Shown one piece after another: positions 53,493 to 62,392 of a stretch of DNA of 64,000 bases. The notes beneath the pieces are model-generated. The model had not been told where the DNA came from. It saw only the letters and a list, made by a program, of their open reading frames with translations, and searched no databases. This DNA is from Bacteroidota bacterium (GTDB taxonomy: Bacteria > Bacteroidota > JABWAT01): contig JAIUNL010000013.1 of NCBI GenBank assembly GCA_020161835.1, positions 62,001 to 126,000 of the forward strand, given 5' to 3'. Numbering within the stretch: position 1 is the first letter of the stretch; each line of letters opens with the position of its first letter. Both the position numbers and the translations under genes were made by a program.

Positions 53493-54782
53493 ATGATCAG
53501 GATTTACGCTTCTTTAGTTTTACTGTTCTCATCTTCATTGCTTTTTGCTCAGCAGAGAGAACCCCTCGACCGTATTGCCGCTGTTATCAATGATGAGATT
53601 ATTCTGAAATCAGAAATTGATATGCAGGCTCAATATTATGCCTATTCAAATAATCTTTACAGGGTTACACCCCAACTTTGGTCAGAGATTCTGCAAAATG
53701 CAGTTTCAAATAAAATCATGCTTGCAAAGGCAAAACTGGATTCGATTTCGGTTCCTTCTGCGCAGGTTGAAGCAGACCTTGATCAGCGGATAGATTATCT
53801 GACACAACGTCTCGGATCTGAAACTGCAGTTCGTGATTACTACGGAAAATCAATTCTTCAGATCAGAAACGAACTGAGGGATAATATCAGAAAAGAGAAG
53901 ATGGTTGCACAGATCAAACAAAAAGAGTTTGGTTCACTTGCTGTGACAACACCTGAAGTTGCTGATTTTTACACCATGTTTCAGGATTCAATGCCTTTAC
54001 TTCCTGCCTCTGCAGAATTGTACCAGATTTTCATTTATCCTGAGCAAACTGCCGAATCCCAGCAAAAATCACTGAATAAAATTAATGCGATCAAAGACAG
54101 TATCAAGGCCGGTGTAAGTTTTGAAGAAATGGCCAAACGGCATTCTGAAGACGGATCTGCTTCAAAAGGTGGTGATCTTGGCTTTTTCAAACGCGGTGAA
54201 CTTGTTTCACGGTTTGAGGCTGCTGCCTATGAACTCGAACCCGGCCAAATGAGTGATGTTGTTGAAACCGAATTCGGATATCATCTTATTCAAATGATAG
54301 AACGCCGTGGTGAAAGTATCAATACACGCCATATTTTAATCAGATCTGATAAAGCTGCACTTGATCATGGTGCTGCAATCGCAAAGCTGACTACCTGGAG
54401 AGAAGAGATTCTTTCCGGAAAGGAAACCTTTCAGAATATTGCTGCCGTTTATTCAAAAGATGAGTTTGCCAGAAATAAAGGGTATATGGGTAAGGTTCCG
54501 CTAAACGAGATGCAAGACGTTATGAAAAACCTGGTTGAAACTACACCGTCAGGCGATATTTCGGTTCCTGCCCAGATCAGTTCTTCAAACGGACAAACAG
54601 GTTATCATATTATTTGGGTAAAAAAGAAACTTCCTGAGCACAAAATGAATTTAAATGATGACAAAGAAGAGTTAACCTCAATGGCTCTTGAACACAAAAG
54701 AACAACTGCCTTTACAAACTGGTTGGAAAAGGCAAAAAAAGACGTCTTTGTGGAAGTCAGAATGAGCTCACCAACGGATTAA
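53493..54782 (+). CDS. surA: SurA periplasmic chaperone / peptidyl-prolyl isomerase
   Basis: A 429-residue protein with signal peptide (1-19, cleavage after LLFAQ). Opening LDRIAAVINDEIILKSEID is the SurA signature. A helical N-domain runs to about 170, then parvulin 1 (ELYQIFIYPE, GGDLGFFKRGELV, GYHLIQMI) and a second, weaker parvulin (NTRHILIRSD, NKGYMGKVP, GYHIIWVK). It guides unfolded outer-membrane proteins to the BAM complex. AGGAA five bases before the ATG. Last of three related genes; the M16 peptidase gene starts one base after its stop. Confidence 0.92.
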   Translation: MIRIYASLVLLFSSSLLFAQQREPLDRIAAVINDEIILKSEIDMQAQYYAYSNNLYRVTPQLWSEILQNAVSNKIMLAKAKLDSISVPSAQVEADLDQRIDYLTQRLGSETAVRDYYGKSILQIRNELRDNIRKEKMVAQIKQKEFGSLAVTTPEVADFYTMFQDSMPLLPASAELYQIFIYPEQTAESQQKSLNKINAIKDSIKAGVSFEEMAKRHSEDGSASKGGDLGFFKRGELVSRFEAAAYELEPGQMSDVVETEFGYHLIQMIERRGESINTRHILIRSDKAALDHGAAIAKLTTWREEILSGKETFQNIAAVYSKDEFARNKGYMGKVPLNEMQDVMKNLVETTPSGDISVPAQISSSNGQTGYHIIWVKKKLPEHKMNLNDDKEELTSMALEHKRTTAFTNWLEKAKKDVFVEVRMSSPTD

Positions 54783-54783
54783 A

Positions 54784-56034
54784 ATGATTGAATTTGAACA
54801 ATTCCGCCTTGCAAATGGCCTGAATGTTGTCGTTGCAGAAAGTAAAAAAGCCCCACTTGTTGCTTTTGATCTTTTATACCATGTTGGCAGCAAAAATGAA
54901 AAATGGGGCCGAACAGGTTTTGCCCACCTTTTCGAACATCTTATGTTTGAGGGCTCTGTTCATGCTCCCGGAAAATTATTTGATGAACTCCTCCAGAATG
55001 CCGGTGGTGAGAATAATGCCTACACTACCGAAGATCTAACCAATTATTATGAACTCATTCCCTCGCATGAAGTAGAACTTGCCTTTTGGCTTGAATCTGA
55101 CCGGATGCGTTTTCTGAATATTGATCAGGACTCATTCGAGAATCAAAGGCTCGTTGTCATTGAAGAACGCCGGCAGAGAGTTGATAATCAGCCTTACGGA
55201 ACGGCTATGGAAAGACTTGCTTCCATGATTTTCGACAAACATCCTTACAGATGGCCGGTTATCGGGTACGTCGATCATTTAATGGATTCAACACTTGATG
55301 ATGTCTCTGTCTTCTACCAAAAGTTTTATTCACCCGATAATGCCACACTCATTCTTTCAGGTGATATTTCTCTGAACCAGGCTCAGGATTTGAGTGAAAC
55401 CTATTTTGGTGAGTTTAAATCATCAGGTGGCATTGCCAGAGACTTTGAATTTGACCAGGTTCTGACATCAGAAAAACGGGAAACCGTTTATGACAGTGTA
55501 CAGCTTCCGGCCTTTTTTATGGGTTTCCCAACGGTTTCAGAAACACATCCCGATTATTTTGCCCTGGATCTGATGGCTGATATTTTATCGAACGGAAAGT
55601 CGAGCAGACTTTATCAGGATTTGGTCTACAGCCGAAGAATTGCCCAGTCAGTAAGTGCTTTTCAGGAACAGAATGAGCATCCAGGTATTTTTGGGATGTA
55701 TGGAATTGCAAGACCTGGAGCTGACCTTCGAACTCTCGAAGATTTTACTTTCTCTCACATCCAAAAAATTGCTGACACTGGTGTAACGGAATCTGAACTT
55801 GAAAAGGTGAAAAATCTTTCTATTTCTTCGGTTATAAACAGGATGCAGGGCGTTGCCAACATTGCTGATTTTATGTCACGGTATGCCGGACTTTACCAAA
55901 ACCCCGGTTATGTAAATGAACTGATCCAAAAAGTTGATTCAGTAACCTCTGAAGATATCAAGCGGGTTGCCAATACCTGGTTTTCACAAACTAACCGTGC
56001 TGTTCTCCATTATTTACCCAAGGTCACTTCCTGA
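54784..56034 (+). CDS. M16 family zinc metallopeptidase, catalytic partner
   Basis: A 416-residue peptidase with the inverted zinc motif H48-L-F-E51-H52 and the downstream acidic residue in VVIEERRQR (about Glu128). No signal peptide is visible, although many relatives are periplasmic. The C-terminal half is the usual non-catalytic repeat. It starts one base after surA. The following gene is a paralogue lacking the zinc site, so the two probably form the heterodimer known for bacterial M16B peptidases. It might remove misfolded envelope proteins or peptides (inference from context). Confidence 0.92.
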   Translation: MIEFEQFRLANGLNVVVAESKKAPLVAFDLLYHVGSKNEKWGRTGFAHLFEHLMFEGSVHAPGKLFDELLQNAGGENNAYTTEDLTNYYELIPSHEVELAFWLESDRMRFLNIDQDSFENQRLVVIEERRQRVDNQPYGTAMERLASMIFDKHPYRWPVIGYVDHLMDSTLDDVSVFYQKFYSPDNATLILSGDISLNQAQDLSETYFGEFKSSGGIARDFEFDQVLTSEKRETVYDSVQLPAFFMGFPTVSETHPDYFALDLMADILSNGKSSRLYQDLVYSRRIAQSVSAFQEQNEHPGIFGMYGIARPGADLRTLEDFTFSHIQKIADTGVTESELEKVKNLSISSVINRMQGVANIADFMSRYAGLYQNPGYVNELIQKVDSVTSEDIKRVANTWFSQTNRAVLHYLPKVTS

Positions 56035-56044
56035 CAGATAACCT

Positions 56045-57397
56045 ATGGCACTAGACCGCACCATCATTCCGACTGGCCGTGAGCCTGACCCCTTTGTTTT
56101 TCCGCACTGGCAGGAATTTACTCTGATTAACGGTCTGACTGTTGTTATTTTACCCGATAACCGGTTTCCGCAGATCAGTTACCGGCTTATGATTCCTTCA
56201 GGTGCAACCCGTGATGGTATGCAGTCAGGACTAACCTCACTAACATCAGAACTTTTGAGCCGGGGAACAAAAACAAAAAGCAGCAGTGAAATTGCAGAGT
56301 TAACCGAAAGTATTGGTGGCCGACTTTCAACAGGAAGTCAATGGGATGCTTCTTTTGGTTTTATTTCTTCATTGAGCAAATACAAAGAAAAGTCACTTTC
56401 CCTTCTGGCTGAATCAGTTCTTCATCCGGCATTTCATGAGTCTGATGTTCAGTTTTTAATTGACCAGCGTTTGAACAATTTGCTCATGAGCCGCGACTCA
56501 ACATCCTTTCTTGCCAGTTTTGCAATGGGATGTACCCTTTTTCCTGATCACCCGTTTGAGCTTCCAATAAATGGCACACCCAAAAGCCTGAAAACTTTTA
56601 CCCGGTCAACAATTTTACAGCATTATAAACGGTGGATTCAGCCGTGTGCAAGCATTCTGATTGTACTTGGTGATGTTGACGCAGAACAGATCATGCCTCA
56701 GGTTGAAACCTCCTTTGCTGAGTGGAAACCCATGCCATGGGAACCCTATTCTTTGCCTGTTTTGCCCCTGATTAAGAAAAATCTGGTTGTCATTGCAGAT
56801 AAGCCGGATGCCGTACAGTCTTCAATCAGAATTGCGCATCACGGCGTATCCAAAAAACATCCTGATATGCCTGCAATCATTGTGATGAATACCATTTTAG
56901 GCGGATATTTTGGCAGCCGGCTGAATCTGAATCTCAGAGAAGATAAAGGATTTACTTATGGGGTACGGTCTGTTTTCTCTGAACGGATTTTCCCGGGTTA
57001 TTTTGCTGTTGCAACTGATGTCAGAAATGAAGTAACCGGTGATGCTGTTAAAGAGATTTTTCATGAAATCAGGGGCATGCAAAAGGAACTGGTTGACCAG
57101 AAAACACTTATCAATGTGAGAAATTTTTTGGTTGGGCGTTTTCCGTCAGATTTTGAAACGACTGACCAATTGTCACAGGCCCTCATGGAACTGAAGCTGT
57201 ATGGCTTTGACGAAAATTATTTCAGTCGTCTCAGAAACCAGATTTCACGGGTAACGGCAGAACAGGTTCTTGATGCAGCCAGGAAATATCTTGATCCTGA
57301 TCATGCTGTCATTGTTGTTGGGGGGAAGGCTTCAGAAATCGAACCCCAACTCAGACAATTTGGCGACGTCACACTTTTTGAATCAGACCAGATCTGA
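56045..57397 (+). CDS. M16 family peptidase-like protein, non-catalytic partner
   Basis: A 450-residue M16 protein. At the place of HxxEH it reads LTSLTSELLSRGT, so zinc cannot be bound. The C-terminal half keeps the substrate-pocket marks of non-catalytic subunits, including GGYFGSRLNLNLRE and KGFTYGVRSVF. It begins ten bases after the catalytic gene, consistent with an obligate pair. No signal peptide. Function is therefore structural or substrate-binding. Confidence 0.9.
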   Translation: MALDRTIIPTGREPDPFVFPHWQEFTLINGLTVVILPDNRFPQISYRLMIPSGATRDGMQSGLTSLTSELLSRGTKTKSSSEIAELTESIGGRLSTGSQWDASFGFISSLSKYKEKSLSLLAESVLHPAFHESDVQFLIDQRLNNLLMSRDSTSFLASFAMGCTLFPDHPFELPINGTPKSLKTFTRSTILQHYKRWIQPCASILIVLGDVDAEQIMPQVETSFAEWKPMPWEPYSLPVLPLIKKNLVVIADKPDAVQSSIRIAHHGVSKKHPDMPAIIVMNTILGGYFGSRLNLNLREDKGFTYGVRSVFSERIFPGYFAVATDVRNEVTGDAVKEIFHEIRGMQKELVDQKTLINVRNFLVGRFPSDFETTDQLSQALMELKLYGFDENYFSRLRNQISRVTAEQVLDAARKYLDPDHAVIVVGGKASEIEPQLRQFGDVTLFESDQI

Positions 57398-57426
57398 TCG
57401 TTAAATTTAAAGTAAAAAAGCAACTT

Positions 57427-58410
57427 ATGAATCCAGAACAATTACAGCTAATCCATTCAGACTATCAGAAAATCAGGGCAGAAATTGGGAAGGTCATTGT
57501 TGGTCAGGATGAAATTATTGACCAGTTAATTATTGCCCTTTTTGCCCGGGGTCACTGTTTGCTTGTCGGTGTTCCGGGTCTGGCAAAAACGCTTCTGATT
57601 CAAACCCTTGGGAAAGTGCTTGAACTTGATTTTAACCGGGTTCAATTTACGCCTGATCTCATGCCGGGCGATATCACCGGCACTGAAATTCTGGATATTG
57701 ATCCAGAAACATCCTCAAGAAGGTTCAAGTTTATCAAAGGTCCTTTATTCGCCAATCTCATCCTGGCAGATGAAATCAACCGGACGCCACCCAAAACCCA
57801 GTCGGCTTTACTGGAGGCCATGCAGGAAAAACAAATTACCGTATCGGGACAAAGGTACATTTTACCCGATCCGTTTTTCGTAATGGCGACTCAAAACCCA
57901 ATTGAGCAGGAAGGCACCTATCCGTTGCCAGAAGCTCAGCTTGACCGGTTTATGTTTTCTCTGCACCTGAATTATCCAACCGAAGAGCAGGAACGTGAAG
58001 TCATCAGAAGAACTACTTCAGGCAGAACTGAAACGTTGTCTGGTATTCTCAGCCGTGAAAAAATTCTGGCTTACCAGAAACAAATTCCTGAAACTCCGGT
58101 TTCAGACTGGTTGATTGACCGGGTTGTAAGGTTAGTGAATATGACCAGAACCGAATCACCCTTTTTCCCGGATTCGGTAAAAACCTATATCAGATGGGGA
58201 GCCGGACCCCGTGCTTCTCAGGCCTTGATACTTGCCGCCAAAGTCAGAGCTGCACTTTCGGGAAAACTGGTTCCAGACTGGGATGATATTGAATATGTTT
58301 ACAAACCGATTCTTAGGCACCGTATTATTTTAACTTTTTCTGCAGAAGCTGAAGGAATTTCACCTGATGATCTTCTTGAAACAATTCTAAAAGAACTTAA
58401 CTCAAAGTAA
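57427..58410 (+). CDS. MoxR-family AAA+ ATPase
   Basis: A 327-residue ATPase: Walker A GVPGLAKT (48-55), Walker B LILADEIN (111-118), sensor MATQNPIEQEGTYPLPEAQ with the family's insert, and the C-terminal lid. MoxR proteins act as chaperones, usually beside DUF58 and von Willebrand-factor genes. Neither is here: a subtilisin follows one base after its stop and the M16 pair precedes it. The partner is therefore unknown. Cytoplasmic. Confidence 0.93.
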   Translation: MNPEQLQLIHSDYQKIRAEIGKVIVGQDEIIDQLIIALFARGHCLLVGVPGLAKTLLIQTLGKVLELDFNRVQFTPDLMPGDITGTEILDIDPETSSRRFKFIKGPLFANLILADEINRTPPKTQSALLEAMQEKQITVSGQRYILPDPFFVMATQNPIEQEGTYPLPEAQLDRFMFSLHLNYPTEEQEREVIRRTTSGRTETLSGILSREKILAYQKQIPETPVSDWLIDRVVRLVNMTRTESPFFPDSVKTYIRWGAGPRASQALILAAKVRAALSGKLVPDWDDIEYVYKPILRHRIILTFSAEAEGISPDDLLETILKELNSK

Positions 58411-58411
58411 T

Positions 58412-60415
58412 ATGAAAATTTTCGTTTTTTTCTTTTCCTTTTTCCTTGCCACTTCGCTTCTGGCCAGTGAAAAATATTGGATTCAATTCAAAGATAAAAA
58501 TCATACTGTTTCTCCCGAGCAGCTTACAAAGCTTTTTTCTGAACGGGCAATCGAAAAACGGGTCAATTCAGGCAAACCTTTTGACTGGTACGACAAACCT
58601 GTAAACGAAAACTATGTGAAGGCTCTCGAGAATCTGGGTTTGAAAATCGAAAACACATCACGGTGGTTAAATGCCGTTACTGTAAGGGCAAGTGAAGTTC
58701 AACTTTCTTCTGTCAGATCTCTTTCTTTCGTTGAAAAAATAGAATCTGTAAACAAGTTCACTCTGCGCAGGGAAAGTTCTGAACCTGTTCCGGCACAAGA
58801 TTTCCTGATTGAAAAAAGTTCTGATGCTGATTACGGAACAAGTCTCTCTCAAAATGCACAAACCAAATTGGTTGATCTGCACAATTTAGGAATAACCGGA
58901 AAAGGACTTTATGTAGGGTTGCTTGATGCCGGGACAAGATGGCGTAACAATATCGCTTTTCCAGGACTGAAAGTAATTGCAGAATATGATTTCGTTGAAA
59001 AGGATACTGACGCATCAGGTGATGATTCTCACGGAACTGCAGTTTTATCGCTTATGGCGGCCAACTTGCCTGGTACCGGAATCGGGGGGACTTTTGGCTC
59101 TTCATTTTTAATCGGGAAAACCGAATATTCACCAACAGAAACACAAATTGAAGAAGATAACTGGGTTGCGGGTATTGAATGGATGGATGCACAAGGTGCT
59201 GATGTTGTTAATTCATCTCTGGGATATACAACTTTTGATAACGGTGCAGGTTACTTCTATTCAAATGGTGATTTTGACGGAAAAACAGCCAAGGTCACAA
59301 TTGCAGCTGATATTGCTGCAATTGAAAAGGGGATTGCCGTTTTTATTTCAGCGGGAAATGAGGGCAGCAACAAATTTGGTACTTTATGTGCACCATCAGA
59401 TGGCTTTTATGTTTTTTCATCAGGTGCGGTTGACGGGGACGGCCTTTTGGCCAGTTTTTCTTCAACAGGCCCAACAAATGATGGCAGAATCAAACCTGAT
59501 GGTCTTAGCCGTGGCGTGTACAATTGGGTAGCAAAACCGGGGGATAAAATCAATCCGAACGGATATTTTGCCTACGGAAACGGAACCAGTTATGCAACAC
59601 CGTTATCTGCAAGTGCGGGTGCCCTGATTTTAAGCGTATATCCGGAATTATCACCAATCGACTTGAATGATGCCTTGAGAAATACTGCATCGAAATCTGC
59701 AAACCCGGACAACAAATATGGGTATGGAGTTTTAAATGCAGTTCAGGCACTTTATTCATTTGGTCCTGCAGTAAGTAATACATTTACAATATCTTATGAT
59801 GGATCAGGATTTGATTTATCAGGCCACTTGAGCTGGAATGAACCGATAGATCAGACACAAACAACCATCCAGCTTTTTGATAAAAATACAGCTTTAACAG
59901 TTCCCGTTACCACTTTGATCAACGGAACCGAAGTCAATTTCAGTTTTGAAACCAATCAGGCACTTACCGATACGGTATGGTTTGAAATTACAGGAAAAAC
60001 AACCGGTGGTAAGTCCTTTACTTGGCCAAAAAAATCAGAATTCCGCAGATATTTTGTTCCGGGAAAAACAGAAACTGAAACCGGAAATTTGAGAAGGTCT
60101 TCCGGTCGTTTTACAGATTCAACTTTCAATACGGCTAAACCAACTTCTTTCGTTGTTGGAGATCCTTATCCAAATCCGTTCAATCCAACAACACGATTTA
60201 AAGTTTTATCCCCGGTTTCCGCACCCTATACAGTCAGGGTATTTAACTCAATTGGTCAGCAGGTTGATGTCTGGTCAGGAAATCTGGTTCCGGGGACCAA
60301 TTATCTCGATTGGAATCCGTCAGCTCTATCCGTTATGCCATCTTCTGGTGTGTACTTTCTTTCGGTCTCCTCTGGCTCTGCCCTGCAACTCAAATCGGTC
60401 GTTTATCTGAGGTAA
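58412..60415 (+). CDS. subtilisin-like serine protease with T9SS sorting domain
   Basis: A 667-residue secreted protease. Signal peptide 1-18; an N-terminal propeptide (about 20-115); S8 domain with Asp172 (GLLDAGT), His207 (DDSHGTA), oxyanion Asn316 (SAGNEG) and Ser393 (NGTSYATP). A beta-rich segment spans about 450-570. The last 85 residues are a T9SS type A sorting domain: VVGDPYPNPFNPTTRFKV, VFNSIGQQV and SSGVYFLSV. All catalytic residues are present. It would be taken over the outer membrane by T9SS and act on external protein. It starts one base after moxR. Confidence 0.95.
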   Translation: MKIFVFFFSFFLATSLLASEKYWIQFKDKNHTVSPEQLTKLFSERAIEKRVNSGKPFDWYDKPVNENYVKALENLGLKIENTSRWLNAVTVRASEVQLSSVRSLSFVEKIESVNKFTLRRESSEPVPAQDFLIEKSSDADYGTSLSQNAQTKLVDLHNLGITGKGLYVGLLDAGTRWRNNIAFPGLKVIAEYDFVEKDTDASGDDSHGTAVLSLMAANLPGTGIGGTFGSSFLIGKTEYSPTETQIEEDNWVAGIEWMDAQGADVVNSSLGYTTFDNGAGYFYSNGDFDGKTAKVTIAADIAAIEKGIAVFISAGNEGSNKFGTLCAPSDGFYVFSSGAVDGDGLLASFSSTGPTNDGRIKPDGLSRGVYNWVAKPGDKINPNGYFAYGNGTSYATPLSASAGALILSVYPELSPIDLNDALRNTASKSANPDNKYGYGVLNAVQALYSFGPAVSNTFTISYDGSGFDLSGHLSWNEPIDQTQTTIQLFDKNTALTVPVTTLINGTEVNFSFETNQALTDTVWFEITGKTTGGKSFTWPKKSEFRRYFVPGKTETETGNLRRSSGRFTDSTFNTAKPTSFVVGDPYPNPFNPTTRFKVLSPVSAPYTVRVFNSIGQQVDVWSGNLVPGTNYLDWNPSALSVMPSSGVYFLSVSSGSALQLKSVVYLR

Positions 60416-60418
60416 ATT

Positions 60419-61642
60419 TTGGATTTCCGTGAAGTTCTTTCGATGTCATTCGACTCGATCAGAACAAATAAACTTCGTGCTTCTTTAACCATCCTGGGTA
60501 TAGTCATTGGTGTTTTTTCTGTAATTTCGGTTATGACTGCTGTTCAAACTCTTGAAAACTCTATCAATTCGGGTTTGAATGTGATGGGAACCAACTCGTT
60601 TATAATCCAGAAATATCCGGCAATTCAAATGGGGATGGGAAATCGCTGGAAGTTTAGAAACAGGCAGGATATTACCTGGGAACAATGCAAGTTTGTAAAG
60701 GAAAAAAACGAAAAGGCTTTATACGTTTCAATAACTGAGAATCAGGGCGGGGGTTTGGTTTCATCTGATTATGAAACGTCAAGGCCAAATGTAGACGTTG
60801 CCGGTTCTGATGAGGCAACTCTTGCCACACTGGGCAAAAATCTAGGCACAGGAAGAAATTTTACCGAGGGTGAAATTGAATCAAGCCGGAATATTGCAAT
60901 TCTCGGGGTTGAACTCGCCACCAAATTATTTCCAAATATGAATCCGATTGGTCAGACAGTAAAAATGAAAGGATCACGGTTCGAAATTATTGGCGTAATG
61001 GAGAAGCAGGGTTCCTCATTTGGTCAAAGCCAGGATAATGTGATTTACATCCCAATTACCATTTTTATCAGAATGTATAACGAAAAAAGCCTGAGTATTG
61101 CAGTCATGGCACCCAATTCTGAAAGTTATGCCGATGTTGAAGATCATATCACCGGATTGCTCAGACTGGCCAGAAAAGTTCCACCAGGCGAAGATAATGA
61201 CTTTGAAATTTTTTCAAATGAAAGCCTGATAGAAACATTCCGCAATTTTACCATTATTTTTTCAGGTGCTGCCGGTGGCATTAGTTTTATTGCGCTTCTG
61301 GCTGCCGGAATCGGAATTATGAACATTATGCTCGTTTCAGTAACCGAAAGAACCCGTGAAATTGGTGTAAGAAAAGCCATCGGTGCAAGAAAACAGGATA
61401 TTATGAGGCAGTTCCTTTACGAAGCCATTGTTCTTTCGCAGGTTGGTGGCCTTATTGGTATTTTTTTTGGTGTTCTTGGCGGGAATCTGGTTGCCCTTTT
61501 TATGGATATTGCACCAACATTTCCATGGTTATGGGCTTTAATCGGGATTACGGTGTGTACAATAATTGGTGTCGTTTTTGGAATTTACCCAGCCTGGAAA
61601 GCTTCTCAGCTTGATCCGATTGAGGCTCTCAGATATGAATAG
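60419..61642 (+). CDS. MacB-type ABC transporter permease (FtsX family)
   Basis: A 407-residue inner-membrane protein. TM1 (about 21-43, following SIRTNKLRASLTILGIVIGV), a MacB periplasmic domain (about 45-240), then three helices in the FtsX domain with ERTREIGVRKAIGARKQDI. The start is TTG, with GAGGT six bases ahead and only three bases after the protease stop. No ATP-binding partner gene lies next to it, so the ATPase must be encoded elsewhere. MacB-type systems use mechanotransmission to push lipoproteins, peptides or drugs through the envelope. Confidence 0.9.
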   Translation: MDFREVLSMSFDSIRTNKLRASLTILGIVIGVFSVISVMTAVQTLENSINSGLNVMGTNSFIIQKYPAIQMGMGNRWKFRNRQDITWEQCKFVKEKNEKALYVSITENQGGGLVSSDYETSRPNVDVAGSDEATLATLGKNLGTGRNFTEGEIESSRNIAILGVELATKLFPNMNPIGQTVKMKGSRFEIIGVMEKQGSSFGQSQDNVIYIPITIFIRMYNEKSLSIAVMAPNSESYADVEDHITGLLRLARKVPPGEDNDFEIFSNESLIETFRNFTIIFSGAAGGISFIALLAAGIGIMNIMLVSVTERTREIGVRKAIGARKQDIMRQFLYEAIVLSQVGGLIGIFFGVLGGNLVALFMDIAPTFPWLWALIGITVCTIIGVVFGIYPAWKASQLDPIEALRYE

Positions 61643-61651
61643 GAAATAAAA

Positions 61652-62359
61652 ATGTCTCTTAACGGAAAAGTGGTTGTTGTAACCGGTGCTTCAAGTGGTA
61701 TTGGTGCAGTTTTATCTGCAAAACTGGTAGAATCCGGCGCCCGTGTTTTTGGAGTTTCAAGACGTGAAACTGAGTTGAAAAAACTTCAGAATGAACTCGG
61801 TTCATCTTTCAGCTATTCCATTGCTGATGTTGGTTCCTGGCCCGATGTTTCACGGGCAGCAAGTGAAATTTTTGAAAAGGCAGGAAAAATTGATGCATTG
61901 GTAAACAATGCAGGTTTTGGTATTTTTAAACCGGTTGACCAACTTTCAATTGAAGAGTGGAATTCCCAGATTCAAACCAACCTGACAGGAGCATTTTATT
62001 TTTCAAAAGCCGTGATACCTGAATTAAAAAAACAGGGTGGAGGATCAATTATTAACATTGCTTCCATTGCCGGACTTCAGGCCATACCGAATGCATCTGC
62101 CTATAACGCTTCAAAGTTTGGGATGGTTGGGTTGAGTGAATCTATGATGCTTGAACTCAGACCTTATGGTATCCGGGTGACGAGCATCTGCCCGGGTTCA
62201 GTTGATACCCCATTTTTCAATGACGTTCCAGAAAACCTCGTTTCTTCCTACAAACTAACGCCTGAAAATATTGCCGATTCAGTCATTTACGTTCTCAATC
62301 AGCCTGAACACCTGGTCGTAGATAAAATTGTACTGCGTCCTGCAGGTAAACGAATTTAA
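61652..62359 (+). CDS. short-chain dehydrogenase/reductase
   Basis: A 235-residue classical SDR. Cofactor loop TGASSGIG (11-18), NNAG (85-88), and catalytic Ser138, Tyr151 and Lys155 (Y-N-A-S-K). Arg37-Arg38 after the second strand favours NADP(H). It resembles 3-oxoacyl-ACP reductase-like proteins, but the substrate is not clear. AGGAA upstream of ATG gives good translation; it starts nine bases after the permease stop. Confidence 0.92.
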   Translation: MSLNGKVVVVTGASSGIGAVLSAKLVESGARVFGVSRRETELKKLQNELGSSFSYSIADVGSWPDVSRAASEIFEKAGKIDALVNNAGFGIFKPVDQLSIEEWNSQIQTNLTGAFYFSKAVIPELKKQGGGSIINIASIAGLQAIPNASAYNASKFGMVGLSESMMLELRPYGIRVTSICPGSVDTPFFNDVPENLVSSYKLTPENIADSVIYVLNQPEHLVVDKIVLRPAGKRI

Positions 62360-62392
62360 TTTTACCCAAAAACTAATTCCGGAATATTCAGA

